A stretch of 64,000 nucleotides of DNA from Pedobacter glucosidilyticus DSM 23534 (GCF_000425145.1 NZ_AULF01000022.1:1-64000), one strand, 5' to 3'; positions 1 to 7,828 are shown, counted from the first letter of the stretch. The notes: generated by a model not told the origin, from the letters alone. Made by a program: numbers and translations.

Positions 1-80
<80 letters not shown>

Positions 81-289
81 ATAATGTGGTTTGATACTAA
101 CTTTCGTTAATATTTGTTTTCTTCCGTCTCTAGGTTACTGATCTCTCAGTGTCGCTACGTTATATGATATCTTTTTAAAGAACTTCTGCGCCGCCCTTCT
201 CAGTTTGGCTTCTATTTCCTTCCAGATAATTGCTTATCTTTCTAGTTTTTCTCTTTTATTAACTAGCTACAATCGCTGTAACTCTTCCT
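81..289 (-). promoter_or_regulatory. rRNA operon leader with boxA-like antitermination site
   Basis: This is the transcribed leader between the proximal rRNA promoter and the 16S 5' end, about 210 bases, with no gene in it. On the reverse strand bases 183-171 read GTTCTTTAAAAAG, which resembles the boxA element bound by NusB/S10 in rRNA antitermination. The rest is AT-rich and probably holds the 5' half of the RNase III processing stem, whose partner lies outside the window. The boxA call is by similarity only. Confidence 0.55.
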
Positions 290-334
290 CCCTTTCGGGG
301 CTGCAAAGGTAATCATTCTAATTTTATTACCAAA
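290..334 (-). promoter_or_regulatory. rRNA promoter P1 (proximal), with start-site GNRA hairpin
   Basis: Read on the reverse strand, TTTG at 334-331 and TACCTTTG at 311-304 are separated by exactly 19 bases, a perfect match to the Bacteroidota -33/-7 consensus (TTTG, N19-20, TAnnTTTG). Immediately downstream is CAGC and then CCC-GAAA-GGG (299-290), a short GNRA-loop hairpin placed where transcription should begin. The GC-rich start region would suit growth-rate or stringent control, though that part is inference. Confidence 0.85.
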
Positions 335-435
335 ATGTTTTTGAAAAAATTTTCTCCTCTATTCTCTCTAGCTTCTCCCTCTATTTTCTCTAAACATCTT
401 TCCCCTCTTTCCCTCTCTCTATTTCAAACATTCCC

Positions 436-480
436 CCCTTGCGGGCTGCAAAGGTGCATATCTTTTTTATTTATCACAAA
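436..480 (-). promoter_or_regulatory. rRNA promoter P2 (distal), same layout as P1
   Basis: On the reverse strand TTTG at 480-477 is followed after 20 bases by CACCTTTG at 456-449 (one mismatch to TAnnTTTG). It is then followed by the same CAG spacer and a CCC-GCAA-GGG GNRA hairpin (445-436). The shared core and hairpin with P1, 145 bases away, point to tandem rRNA promoters. Between the two (350-424) the top strand is almost pure pyrimidine, so the P2 transcript starts with a purine-rich leader. Confidence 0.75.
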
Positions 481-567
481 TATTTTTAATACCTTTTTAT
501 CCCTCACATCCTAACTCATTGAATATCTTATCGAAAAAGTTGAAAATAACATATCCAATATAAAAAA

Positions 568-927
568 TTAGTAAGCATTAGTACTTAATAATACTAAAGT
601 ACAAGCTTCTTCTGTGGCAATTCCTTTCTCTAATGCGAGCTCCTCAAGCTCGGGATTTTCTGAACCAGGATTAAAAATAATACGTTTGGGATTTGTTTTT
701 AATATATAATCGTATAAGTCTGGTTGATTTGCAGCGCCTACATACATGGTTATGGTATCAATATCAGCATGAATTTTTTCTGGTTTTTCTATGGGCCGAC
801 CTGCAACTTCACCACTTTTAATACCCACATTTATAATTTCATGACCGTGAGCTACTAATTTATTGGCAGCCAAATAAGCATATCTTGATGGATTAGGAGT
901 AGCACCCAAGATTAAAGTCTTTTTCAT
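568..927 (-). CDS. CoA-binding domain protein (YccU/CoA_binding_2 type)
   Basis: A 119-residue single-domain Rossmann protein. The N-terminus MKKTLILGATPNPSRYAY is the nucleotide/CoA-binding loop of the CoA_binding_2 family (relatives of the N-terminal half of succinyl-CoA synthetase alpha and of YccU). The tail with NPGSENPELE and EEACTLVLL is also typical of these small proteins. Their physiological role is not established. The start used is the ATG 13 codons inside the longest frame, five bases after the stop of the upstream FAD oxidoreductase, so the two are probably co-transcribed. No membrane segment or signal peptide is visible. Confidence 0.82.
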   Translation of the reverse strand: MKKTLILGATPNPSRYAYLAANKLVAHGHEIINVGIKSGEVAGRPIEKPEKIHADIDTITMYVGAANQPDLYDYILKTNPKRIIFNPGSENPELEELALEKGIATEEACTLVLLSTNAY

Positions 928-932
928 ATTGA

Positions 933-2498
933 TTATTTTAAGAAATTGAATACTGCATCGGCGCAAGCCTGACCATCTATTGCAGCAGAAATTATACCAC
1001 CAGCATAACCAGCACCCTCAGCACAAGGGAATAGGCCTTTGACTTGAGGATGTTGTAAAGTTTCTTTGTCCCTTGGGATTCTTACTGGAGATGATGTTCT
1101 TGACTCTACCCCTACTAAGACTGCTTCATTAGTATAATATCCAACCTTCTTATCTTTATTAAACATTTTATCCCCAAAAACAGGAAGTGCCTTTCTTAAT
1201 CTATTTGCGACCATTGGTGGTAAAACATCATCTAAACTTGAAGAAGTTAGTCCCGGTAGGTATGAATTATCTGGTAAAGAATTAGAAATTTTCCTCTCAA
1301 CAAAATCGACCATTCTTTGTGCTGGAGCTTTAAGATCTCCTCCTCCTATTTTGAAAGCTAGCTTTTCTATTTCTGATTGAAAATTAAGCATTTTGAAAGG
1401 ATCGTCAGTGGCACCTTTTACATCTTCTATATTGATTTGTACTACTGTGCCTGAATTTGCAAAAGGATTATTTCTCTTTGAAGGACTCCAGCCGTTTACA
1501 ACAATTTCATGATGATCTGTTGCGCAAGGTGCAATAATACCACCTGGACACATACAAAATGAAAATACTCCCCGATTTTCAATTTGCTCAACCAAACTAT
1601 AATAAGACGGAGGTAAATTAGGATGTCTGATATCGCAATGATATTGTAAACTATCTATAATATGTTGTGGATGTTCTATACGAACCCCTAAAGCAAAGGG
1701 TTTAGCCTCTACTAAAATATCTTTTTCTCTAAGTAGATGGTAAATATCTCTGGCAGAATGCCCGGTTGCCAAAATAAGAACATCGGTAGTGATTTCTCCG
1801 TGATTGGTAAATACTTTTCTAATCTTGCCTTCTTTACAATCTATATCTGTTAGTTTGGTATTAAAATGAATTTCGCCACCATTATTGAGTATGGTTTCTC
1901 TGATAGCTACTATAATTTGAGGCAACTTATTTGTCCCGATATGTGGTCTTGCATCTATCAAAATATCATTTGTTGCGCCATGGTCGACGAAGATTTGGAG
2001 CATTTTATTAACATCGCCCCTTTTGTTAGAACGCGTATATAATTTACCATCGGAATAAGTTCCGGCGCCACCTTCGCCGTAACAATAATTAGATTCGGGG
2101 TTTACCAAACCTTGTTTATTGATATTTGCGAGATCTCTACGTCTTTGTTTAACGTCTTTTCCTCTTTCTAAAACTATTGGTTTTAAGCCAAGTTCGATTA
2201 ATCTTAATGCAGCAAATAGGCCGGCAGGACCAGCTCCTACTACAATTACTGGCTTAGCGTTACTGACATTTTGATACTTTATATTTTGGATGGTTAAAGA
2301 AGGTGTTTCTTTAATATATAGTTCTACTTTTAAACGGAATACTACTTGCTTTCCACGAGCATCAATAGAGCGCTTTCTGATATTAAAGTGGCTTAAATCG
2401 GCTTTTTTTAAAGAAGTCTGATTTAAAATTTGAGCTAAAATTTTTTCTTGATTATCAATATCATCCGGAAGGACAACAATTTCAATTTCCTTTTTCAT
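933..2498 (-). CDS. FAD-dependent NAD(P)-linked oxidoreductase (COG2509-like)
   Basis: A 521-residue cytosolic flavoprotein. An N-terminal region of about 80 residues precedes a dinucleotide-binding fold whose loop GAGPAG lies at residues 88-93. The conserved YGEGGAGTYSDGKL segment and a C-terminal AEGAGYAGGIISAAIDG flavin-contact segment place it with the 'uncharacterised FAD-dependent dehydrogenase' family. Substrate is unknown. The ATG at 2498 is preferred over an upstream non-ATG extension, because it leaves room for the -7 element at 2532-2539. It appears to lead a two-gene operon with the CoA-binding protein downstream. Confidence 0.85.
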   Translation of the reverse strand: MKKEIEIVVLPDDIDNQEKILAQILNQTSLKKADLSHFNIRKRSIDARGKQVVFRLKVELYIKETPSLTIQNIKYQNVSNAKPVIVVGAGPAGLFAALRLIELGLKPIVLERGKDVKQRRRDLANINKQGLVNPESNYCYGEGGAGTYSDGKLYTRSNKRGDVNKMLQIFVDHGATNDILIDARPHIGTNKLPQIIVAIRETILNNGGEIHFNTKLTDIDCKEGKIRKVFTNHGEITTDVLILATGHSARDIYHLLREKDILVEAKPFALGVRIEHPQHIIDSLQYHCDIRHPNLPPSYYSLVEQIENRGVFSFCMCPGGIIAPCATDHHEIVVNGWSPSKRNNPFANSGTVVQINIEDVKGATDDPFKMLNFQSEIEKLAFKIGGGDLKAPAQRMVDFVERKISNSLPDNSYLPGLTSSSLDDVLPPMVANRLRKALPVFGDKMFNKDKKVGYYTNEAVLVGVESRTSSPVRIPRDKETLQHPQVKGLFPCAEGAGYAGGIISAAIDGQACADAVFNFLK

Positions 2499-2531
2499 GC
2501 TATTTTGTCGGGTATTTATCCCAAATTGTAA

Positions 2532-2539
2532 CAAAGGTA
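2532..2539 (-). promoter_or_regulatory. -7 element (TACCTTTG) for the FAD oxidoreductase operon
   Basis: The reverse strand reads TACCTTTG, a perfect Bacteroidota -7 element, 33 bases upstream of the preferred start codon. No clear TTTG -33 element is seen at the usual spacing, so confidence is moderate. Confidence 0.5.
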
Positions 2540-2590
2540 TGAAAATTGAAATCTAAACATTAAATTGAAAAAAATTAAAAAAACGAGAAA

Positions 2591-3169
2591 ATGAAAAAAT
2601 TACTTTATGGATTTCTTGCAGTTGTTATTGCAACATCATTGAGTTCTTGCGGTTACAATAGTTCTGTTAAATTGGATGAAAAAGTTAAAGCGCAATGGGG
2701 TGAGGTTGAAAACCAGTACCAAAGAAGAGCAGACTTAATTCCGAATTTGGTAAACACCGTAAAAGGAGTTTCTAATTTTGAAAAAGAAACGCTTACGCAA
2801 GTGATTGAAGCTAGAGCAAAAGCTACTTCTGTACAGGTTGACCCTACTAAATTAACACCAGAGACTATTCAAAAATTCCAAGCTTCACAAGGTCAATTAT
2901 CACAAGCACTAGGCAGATTAATGGTTGTTTCTGAACAGTATCCACAATTAAAAGCCAACCAAAACTTTTTGGAATTACAAGCGCAGTTAGAAGGGACAGA
3001 AAATAGAATTACTGTTGCCAGAAGAGATTTTAATCAAGCTGTACAAGAGTACAATACAAACATTAGAACTTTCCCAAATAATATTTTTGCAGGTATGTTT
3101 GGCTTTACAGCAAAAGGAAGCTTTGCTGCTGAGGCTGGTGCTGAAAAAGCCCCGGAAGTGAAATTCTAA
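2591..3169 (+). CDS. lemA: LemA family lipoprotein
   Basis: A 192-residue LemA protein. The N-terminus is a lipoprotein signal peptide ending at Cys20 (SLSSC). It is followed by the LemA hallmark: VEVENQYQRR-like helix (EVENQYQRRADLIPNLV, about residues 40-56) and a long helical body with AYN-like VQEYNT near residue 152 and FPNNIFAGMFG. LemA proteins are envelope proteins of unclear function, often encoded with TPM-domain proteins, exactly as here: two TPM genes follow in the same direction. The operon reads lemA-TPM-TPM. Length is normal for the family. Confidence 0.93.
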   Translation: MKKLLYGFLAVVIATSLSSCGYNSSVKLDEKVKAQWGEVENQYQRRADLIPNLVNTVKGVSNFEKETLTQVIEARAKATSVQVDPTKLTPETIQKFQASQGQLSQALGRLMVVSEQYPQLKANQNFLELQAQLEGTENRITVARRDFNQAVQEYNTNIRTFPNNIFAGMFGFTAKGSFAAEAGAEKAPEVKF

Positions 3170-3238
3170 AATAAAAATGTTGGCGTGAGTTTCTTAAGGA
3201 AACTCACGTTTTACTTTACTCACATCTAATTGTTTAAA

Positions 3239-3667
3239 ATGCCACAATTATCTGATAAGGACCAAGAAAAAATTAAACATTCTATAGAATGGGCAGAGAA
3301 AGCAACCTCTGGAGAAATAAGGGTTTGCCTAGAAAAAAATTGTGCGATAGATGCTTATGAAAGAGCTGTTGCCTGTTTTTTTGATTTAGAAATGGACAAG
3401 ACTAGATTGAAAAATGGAGTACTTGTTTATTTAGCTATAGAGGACCATAAATTTGCCATTATTGGTGATAGTGGAATTAATAGCTTGGTACCCGAGAATT
3501 TTTGGGATAGCACCAAAGAGTTGATGCTTGAACAATTTAAAAATGGAGATATTGCCGAGGGTTTAAGTGTTGGCATTATTGAAGCAGGTAAACAACTGAA
3601 AAAGTTTTTTCCTTATGCTGATGATGATACGAATGAGCTATCTGATGATATTGTTTTCTTGAAATAA
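3239..3667 (+). CDS. TPM-domain protein, no signal peptide
   Basis: A 142-residue protein that is essentially one TPM (TLP18.3/Psb32/MOLO-1, formerly DUF477) domain. The features are the amphipathic start PQLSDKDQEKIKHSIEWAEKATSGEIRVCLE, a conserved GVLVYLAIEDHKFAIIGDSGI strand pair and GLSVGIIEAGKQL near the end. There is no signal peptide or membrane anchor, unlike the TPM protein encoded ten bases downstream, so it probably sits on the cytoplasmic side. The ATG at 3239 is chosen; the longer frame would need a TTG start. Its function is unknown; TPM proteins are linked to membrane-protein maintenance in other systems. Confidence 0.85.
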   Translation: MPQLSDKDQEKIKHSIEWAEKATSGEIRVCLEKNCAIDAYERAVACFFDLEMDKTRLKNGVLVYLAIEDHKFAIIGDSGINSLVPENFWDSTKELMLEQFKNGDIAEGLSVGIIEAGKQLKKFFPYADDDTNELSDDIVFLK

Positions 3668-3677
3668 CCCGTAAAAA

Positions 3678-4448
3678 ATGAAAAAAATACTTTTATTAAT
3701 TCTGATTACTCTTTTTACTTTTTCGGGATTTTCTCAAAATTTTCCAGCGCAACCTAGTACTTTGGTAAATGACTACACAGGTACCTTATCGCCAGAACAA
3801 ATTAATCATCTAGAGCAAAAACTTGTAGCTTTTGATGACTCTACATCTATACAGGTAACGGTGGTTTTGATAAAATCTTTAGATGGATACGAGGTTAATG
3901 ATTACGCATACCAATTGGGCAGAGCCTGGGGTGTTGGTGGTAAAGAAAAAAATACTGGAGTTGTTTTATTAGCTTCTTTAGGAGATAGAAAAATAACCAT
4001 ACAAACAGGTTATGGTATGGAAGGTGCTTTGCCAGATGCTATAACCAAGAGGATTATTGAAAATGAAATAAAACCTAATTTTAAGCAAGAACGTTATTTT
4101 GAAGGCTTAAATGCCGCAACGAATGCTATTATTGCTTATACTAAAGGTGAGTATAAAAATGACAAACCGATAAAGGGCAAAGGACGTGGTTTCCCAGTAG
4201 GCTTGGTGATACTGATTATAATAGTCATTATTATCTTAGGCGTAAGTAAAGGTGGCGGAGGAAATGGCGGAAGAAGCGTGATTGGAGGAAGAGGTGCTGC
4301 TGATTTAGTTTGGTGGTCTATGTTGGCCGGTATGGGTAGAGGTGGAAATAGTGGTTGGGGCGGTGGCTCATCAGGTGGATTTGGTGGCGGAGGCGGCGGA
4401 TTTGGTGGTGGCAGTTTTGGTGGAGGTGGAAGTAGTGGAAGTTGGTAG
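3678..4448 (+). CDS. TPM-domain membrane protein with Gly-rich tail (YgcG-like)
   Basis: A 256-residue exported TPM protein. It has a signal peptide (residues 1-20, ending GFSQ), a TPM domain (about 25-155, with LVNDYTGTLSP and TIQTGYGMEGALPD), one transmembrane helix at about 173-189, and a C-terminal tail from 191 that is over half glycine with interspersed Ser and Trp. This is the standard YgcG-type architecture: the TPM domain outside the membrane and the Gly-rich tail in the cytoplasm. It closes the lemA operon. The tail is low-complexity DNA, and the stop codon runs straight into an 8-base tandem repeat. Confidence 0.9.
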   Translation: MKKILLLILITLFTFSGFSQNFPAQPSTLVNDYTGTLSPEQINHLEQKLVAFDDSTSIQVTVVLIKSLDGYEVNDYAYQLGRAWGVGGKEKNTGVVLLASLGDRKITIQTGYGMEGALPDAITKRIIENEIKPNFKQERYFEGLNAATNAIIAYTKGEYKNDKPIKGKGRGFPVGLVILIIIVIIILGVSKGGGGNGGRSVIGGRGAADLVWWSMLAGMGRGGNSGWGGGSSGGFGGGGGGFGGGSFGGGGSSGSW

Positions 4449-4490
4449 TGGTTAGGTGGTTAGGTGGTTAGGTGGTTAGGTGGTTAGGTG
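4448..4490. repeat. 8-bp tandem repeat (GTGGTTAG), 5.4 copies
   Basis: Five exact head-to-tail copies of GTGGTTAG plus a partial GTG begin in the last base of the preceding stop codon. The first two codons' worth of repeat resemble the Gly-rich coding end, so it may have grown by slippage from that end. It lies outside any reading frame, so copy-number change would not alter a protein. Confidence 0.95.
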
Positions 4491-4521
4491 CCAAAACATA
4501 TTAGCACAAATTGTTTTATAG

Positions 4522-4553
4522 AATCCTGAAATAATTCGGGATTTTTTATTTTT
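4522..4553 (+). terminator. Rho-independent terminator of the lemA-TPM operon
   Basis: AATCCTGAA (4522-4530) pairs with TTCGGGATT (4535-4543) around an ATAA loop, with one G-T wobble, followed by a T-rich run. It sits between the TPM gene and the NUDIX gene. Confidence 0.8.
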
Positions 4554-4558
4554 ATAGC

Positions 4559-5110
4559 ATGAGTATAGAAAAATGGGAGACTTGTTCTTCTGAATATATT
4601 GTAAAGCGCCCTTGGGCAACTTTAAGAGTTGATGAATGTAAATTACCTGATGGCAGAATTGCTAAAGAATATTATGTTTTAGAATATCCTAATTGGGTTA
4701 ATGTTGTTGCCATTACTGAGGATGAAAAAGTTATTATGGTAAAGCAATATCGTCATAGTGGTGATATCATCTCGTTAGAAATTCCGGGTGGGGTAATAGA
4801 TGGGGATGAGAACCCAGCTGATGCTGCTAAAAGAGAACTTTTAGAAGAAACGGGCTATTTGTTTGAAGATTTGGAATTGGTTTCTACCATTTATCCAAAC
4901 CCTGCAACATCAAACAATGTTACTTATTGTTATTTAGCTAAAGGTGGTAAAAAAGTACAGGAACAAAATTTAGATGAACATGAAGATATTGACATTGAAC
5001 TTTACAGTATTGATGAAGTAAAACAAATGCTTTTGAATAATGAAATTCCACAAGCTTTACATGTTACGGGATTGATGTATGCTTTTTTGAAGATGGGGGT
5101 TTTGAAGTAA
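4559..5110 (+). CDS. NUDIX hydrolase (ADP-ribose pyrophosphatase-like)
   Basis: A 183-residue cytosolic hydrolase with a complete Nudix box, residues 78-100: G78, E84, R92-E93, E96-E97 and G99 fit GX5EX7REUXEEXGU, the Mg-binding catalytic helix. The N-terminal strand-rich part (WATLRVDECKLPDGR) and the KQYRHS segment before the box are typical of NudF/ADP-ribose pyrophosphatase-type members that act on nucleoside diphosphate derivatives. The exact substrate cannot be told. The ATG lies six bases after the T-run of the previous terminator, so the leader must be very short or the gene is read through from upstream. Confidence 0.88.
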   Translation: MSIEKWETCSSEYIVKRPWATLRVDECKLPDGRIAKEYYVLEYPNWVNVVAITEDEKVIMVKQYRHSGDIISLEIPGGVIDGDENPADAAKRELLEETGYLFEDLELVSTIYPNPATSNNVTYCYLAKGGKKVQEQNLDEHEDIDIELYSIDEVKQMLLNNEIPQALHVTGLMYAFLKMGVLK

Positions 5111-5301
5111 GTCGGGAGTCCGAAGACCGATGTCCGATGACGGAAGACCGAAGTTTAGGAAACCCACCTAAATTAAACGAGATAGCAGCAAATGCCCTAG
5201 AGAAGCTCGGAGTATTGCGTACAGTCCCGAAGGGATGGTTTACCACCCGACTGCTTTTTTTGCCGAAGCGATACTACAAGACCTTTTCAAAAAAATCATA
5301 A
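5111..5301 (+). repeat. GC-richer intergenic segment: degenerate short repeats and a 54-codon open frame
   Basis: The first part (5111-5155) is a run of imperfect 7-9-base units around CCGAAGACC / CCGATG / CCGAAG. An open frame follows from ATG 5137 to TAA 5299-5301, 54 codons, whose predicted product is basic and ends in a Lys/Arg/Tyr-rich stretch (LPKRYYKTFSKKS). Base composition is clearly higher in G+C than the flanking genes. This could be a dispersed intergenic repeat of the genome, a remnant of a transferred gene, or a small gene. No family is recognised, so no coding claim is made. Confidence 0.4.
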
Positions 5302-5338
5302 AACAAAAATCCCGTTAAGTAAGTACCTAACGGGATTT
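5297..5338 (-). terminator. Terminator of dnaA
   Basis: AAATCCCGTTA (5307-5317) and TAACGGGATTT (5328-5338) form a perfect 11-bp stem with a ten-base loop. On the reverse strand it is followed by TTTTGTTTTATGATTTTTTT, a good T-tract just past the dnaA stop. Confidence 0.88.
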
Positions 5339-5354
5339 CTTCAGAAAATTTGGA

Positions 5355-6782
5355 TTAGCTCATTTTAAGCTTTTTCTGAATATCGTGAACGTAAGCTTTA
5401 AATTTCTTATCGGTATCTATTAAATCTTCTACGGTTTGGCAAGCGTAAATTACAGTTGAGTGGTCTCTGCCACCAAAAAATGCTCCGATTGATTTTAATG
5501 ATGTTTTGGTATGGCTTTTTGCCAAGTACATGGAAATTTGGCGAGCTTGAACGATTTCTCTTTTTCTGGTTTTTGATTTTACCATCTCTACCGGAACTTC
5601 GAAATATTCACACACCAATTTCTGGATATACTCCATTGAAATTTCTTTGCTTGTATTTTTGATAAAATTCTTTAGCATTTGCTTAGCTAACGAAATATCT
5701 ATCTCTTTCTTATTTAAGGTTGATTGAGCCAGTAAAGAAACCATAGCCCCTTCTAACTCACGAACGTTGTTGTCTATGTTGTGTGCAACGTACTCGATAA
5801 CATCATTTGGAAGCTCTATACCATCTTGATACATTTTCTTTTTCAGGATAGCCATACGGGTTTCGATATCAGGAACAGAAAGATCTGCCGATAAACCCCA
5901 TTTGAATCTCGAAAGCAATCTTTCTTCTAAACCAGCTAAATCTTTAGGAGCTTTATCTGAAGTGATGATTAATTGCTTACCAGATTGGTGTAAGTGATTG
6001 AAGATATGGAAGAAAATATCTTGTGTTTTATCTTTTCCGGCAAAGTTGTGTATATCATCCATGATGATAACATCCATTGCTTGATAGAAATTCACAAAAT
6101 CATTAATGGTATTGTTTTTTAAAGAGTCTACAAATTGCTGGCAAAATTTCTCGCAAGAAACATAAATAACCAATTTATCCGGCATGTTTCTTTTGATTTC
6201 ATTACCAATAGCTTGTGCGAGGTGGGTTTTGCCTAAACCTACGCCTCCATAAACCATTAAAGGGTTAAATGAAGTACCTCCTGGTTTTGCTGCCACAGCA
6301 TAACCTGCAGAGCGAGCTAAACGGTTGCAATCTCCTTCAATAAAATTCTCGAAAGTGTAATTTGGATTTAATTGTGGATCTACCTGTAGCTTTTTTAATC
6401 CGGGGATTACGAAAGGATTTTTGATATCCTTGTTTAAAGCAACAGGCATTGGGATAGATTGATTTTTACCCTCTGCCCCATTACCACTTGAGGGAATATT
6501 TGTAGTATAAGGCTTTTGTGAGGATGATTTTTCTACAACGATGTTGTATTCCAATCTACCAGAATCGCCTAACTGGTTTTTAATTGTCTTCCTTAAAAGA
6601 CCTACATAATGTTCTTCCAGCCATTCATAAAAGAACAAACTAGGTACCTGAATCGTAAGAACACTTCCTTCTAATCTAAGTGGGGTGATAGGCTCAAACC
6701 AGGTTTTAAAACTCTGGCTGGGGATATTATCCTTAATGATTTGAAGACAGCTTTCCCAAACATGGGTACAAGTTTTTTCCAT
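5355..6782 (-). CDS. dnaA: Chromosomal replication initiator DnaA
   Basis: A 475-residue initiator of chromosome replication, of normal length. Domain I (1-80, WESCLQIIKDNIPSQSFKTWF) is followed by a short linker. The AAA+ domain has Walker A GGVGLGKT (179-186) and Walker B IIMDD (239-243). The C-terminal helix-turn-helix domain IV has the signature GGRDHST (437-443) that contacts DnaA boxes. The upstream gap to the metallophosphatase gene is about 100 bases and shows a hairpin (GGAAGCA 6816-6822 with TGCTTCC 6836-6842) but no DnaA box. The origin is therefore probably not directly next to dnaA here. Confidence 0.99.
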   Translation of the reverse strand: MEKTCTHVWESCLQIIKDNIPSQSFKTWFEPITPLRLEGSVLTIQVPSLFFYEWLEEHYVGLLRKTIKNQLGDSGRLEYNIVVEKSSSQKPYTTNIPSSGNGAEGKNQSIPMPVALNKDIKNPFVIPGLKKLQVDPQLNPNYTFENFIEGDCNRLARSAGYAVAAKPGGTSFNPLMVYGGVGLGKTHLAQAIGNEIKRNMPDKLVIYVSCEKFCQQFVDSLKNNTINDFVNFYQAMDVIIMDDIHNFAGKDKTQDIFFHIFNHLHQSGKQLIITSDKAPKDLAGLEERLLSRFKWGLSADLSVPDIETRMAILKKKMYQDGIELPNDVIEYVAHNIDNNVRELEGAMVSLLAQSTLNKKEIDISLAKQMLKNFIKNTSKEISMEYIQKLVCEYFEVPVEMVKSKTRKREIVQARQISMYLAKSHTKTSLKSIGAFFGGRDHSTVIYACQTVEDLIDTDKKFKAYVHDIQKKLKMS

Positions 6783-6880
6783 ATATTTCTTTAATAATCT
6801 GATTCTAAATGCGATGGAAGCACTGCGGGGTTGCTTGCTTCCGAGTCTCGAAGATTGAAAAAAAAATCGGTTTAAAAAAG

Positions 6881-7828
6881 CTAAATTTTGAAATTATTTT
6901 CAACCACTTCAATAGCAGAAGAATAAGTTATTTTTTTCTTTTTTTCTTTTGTGAAAACGTAATCAATACGCCCCAAGTTAATTCCTGCAAAACCTACTTG
7001 ATTAACCAAAGTTTCTTTACCTGATAGATTTTTTACGCTTTCTGGAGTACTTAAAAATGTATGCGTATGGCCACCAATAATTAAATCTGTAAAGTATATA
7101 TTTTGGGCTAAAACCATATCAGAAACCTTATTTTCGCGGTATTTAAAACCTAAATGAGAAAGACAGATAACTAAATCGCACTTTTGGTCTTGTTTTAAAA
7201 AGCGCTCCATTTCTAAAGCTTTTTTAATAGGCTCGGTATATTGGGTTTCTCCGTATTGTTGTTGATTTACTAAACCTGTTAACTCTATCCCTAAACCATA
7301 AACCCCTATTTTTAAGTCTCCTTTATTGAAAATTTGGTAGCCTTTGGTTTTACCTTCTAATGCGGTATTTGTAAAATCGTAGTTAGCGTTTAGGATAGGG
7401 AATTTTGCATGTGGTAATTGTTTAGCAAAACCTTCTACTCCATTATCAAAATCATGATTGCCCATGATAGCGGCATCATACCCCATCATGCTCATCATTT
7501 TAATTTCTAACTCGCCCCCCCAATAGTTAAAATAGGGTGTGCCTTGGAAAATATCTCCAGCATCAAGCAATAAAACATTCTTTTCTTCTTTCCTAATTTT
7601 ATTGATGAGTGTAGCTCTGGGGGCAACACCGGCCTTACCTTGGTTACGAGAGCCGTCCATAGGGAATGGGTCTATCCTACTATGCACATCATTGGTATGT
7701 AATATGGTAAGTTTTACAAAATCTTCTTCAGCAAATACACTTATCGGATTAAAACCCATTGCTAATAAAGCTGCGGTTGATAGAGAACCTTTTATAAAAC
7801 CTCTCCTATTTAAGTTTAATTCTTCCAT
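6881..7828 (-). CDS. Tat-exported metallophosphatase (catalytic half of a 5'-nucleotidase)
   Basis: A 315-residue calcineurin-like phosphoesterase. The N-terminus carries a twin-arginine signal (N-R8-R9-G-F-I-K) and a hydrophobic stretch. The two-metal site is complete: DVH at 47-49, DAGD near 89-92, GNHDFD at 123-128 and a late GGHTHTF. This equals the N-terminal domain of UshA-type 5'-nucleotidases, which cleave nucleotides in the periplasm. The C-terminal substrate-binding domain is missing and is encoded by the overlapping upstream gene. The two frames overlap by 23 bases, implying translational coupling. The likely role is nucleotide or phosphate scavenging. Confidence 0.9.
   Translation of the reverse strand: MEELNLNRRGFIKGSLSTAALLAMGFNPISVFAEEDFVKLTILHTNDVHSRIDPFPMDGSRNQGKAGVAPRATLINKIRKEEKNVLLLDAGDIFQGTPYFNYWGGELEIKMMSMMGYDAAIMGNHDFDNGVEGFAKQLPHAKFPILNANYDFTNTALEGKTKGYQIFNKGDLKIGVYGLGIELTGLVNQQQYGETQYTEPIKKALEMERFLKQDQKCDLVICLSHLGFKYRENKVSDMVLAQNIYFTDLIIGGHTHTFLSTPESVKNLSGKETLVNQVGFAGINLGRIDYVFTKEKKKKITYSSAIEVVENNFKI

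Noticed and set aside
436-480. Possible second rRNA or tRNA gene start in the leader region
   Set aside because: The hairpins are too short and there is no tRNA cloverleaf or 16S-like sequence beyond base 80; they fit promoter start sites better.
3230-3238. TTG start for the first TPM protein
   Set aside because: The ATG three codons later gives the family-typical N-terminus.
4448-4490. Phase-variable coding repeat
   Set aside because: The repeat starts at the stop codon and lies outside any frame, so copy-number change cannot switch a protein on or off.
5064-5246. Reverse-strand 60-codon frame across the NUDIX end and repeat block
   Set aside because: It starts inside the repeat block, overlaps the NUDIX coding end and shows no protein-like features.
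6809-7024. Forward-strand frame before the metallophosphatase end
   Set aside because: Shadow of the metallophosphatase gene, with a Phe/Lys-rich product typical of reversed AT-rich DNA.
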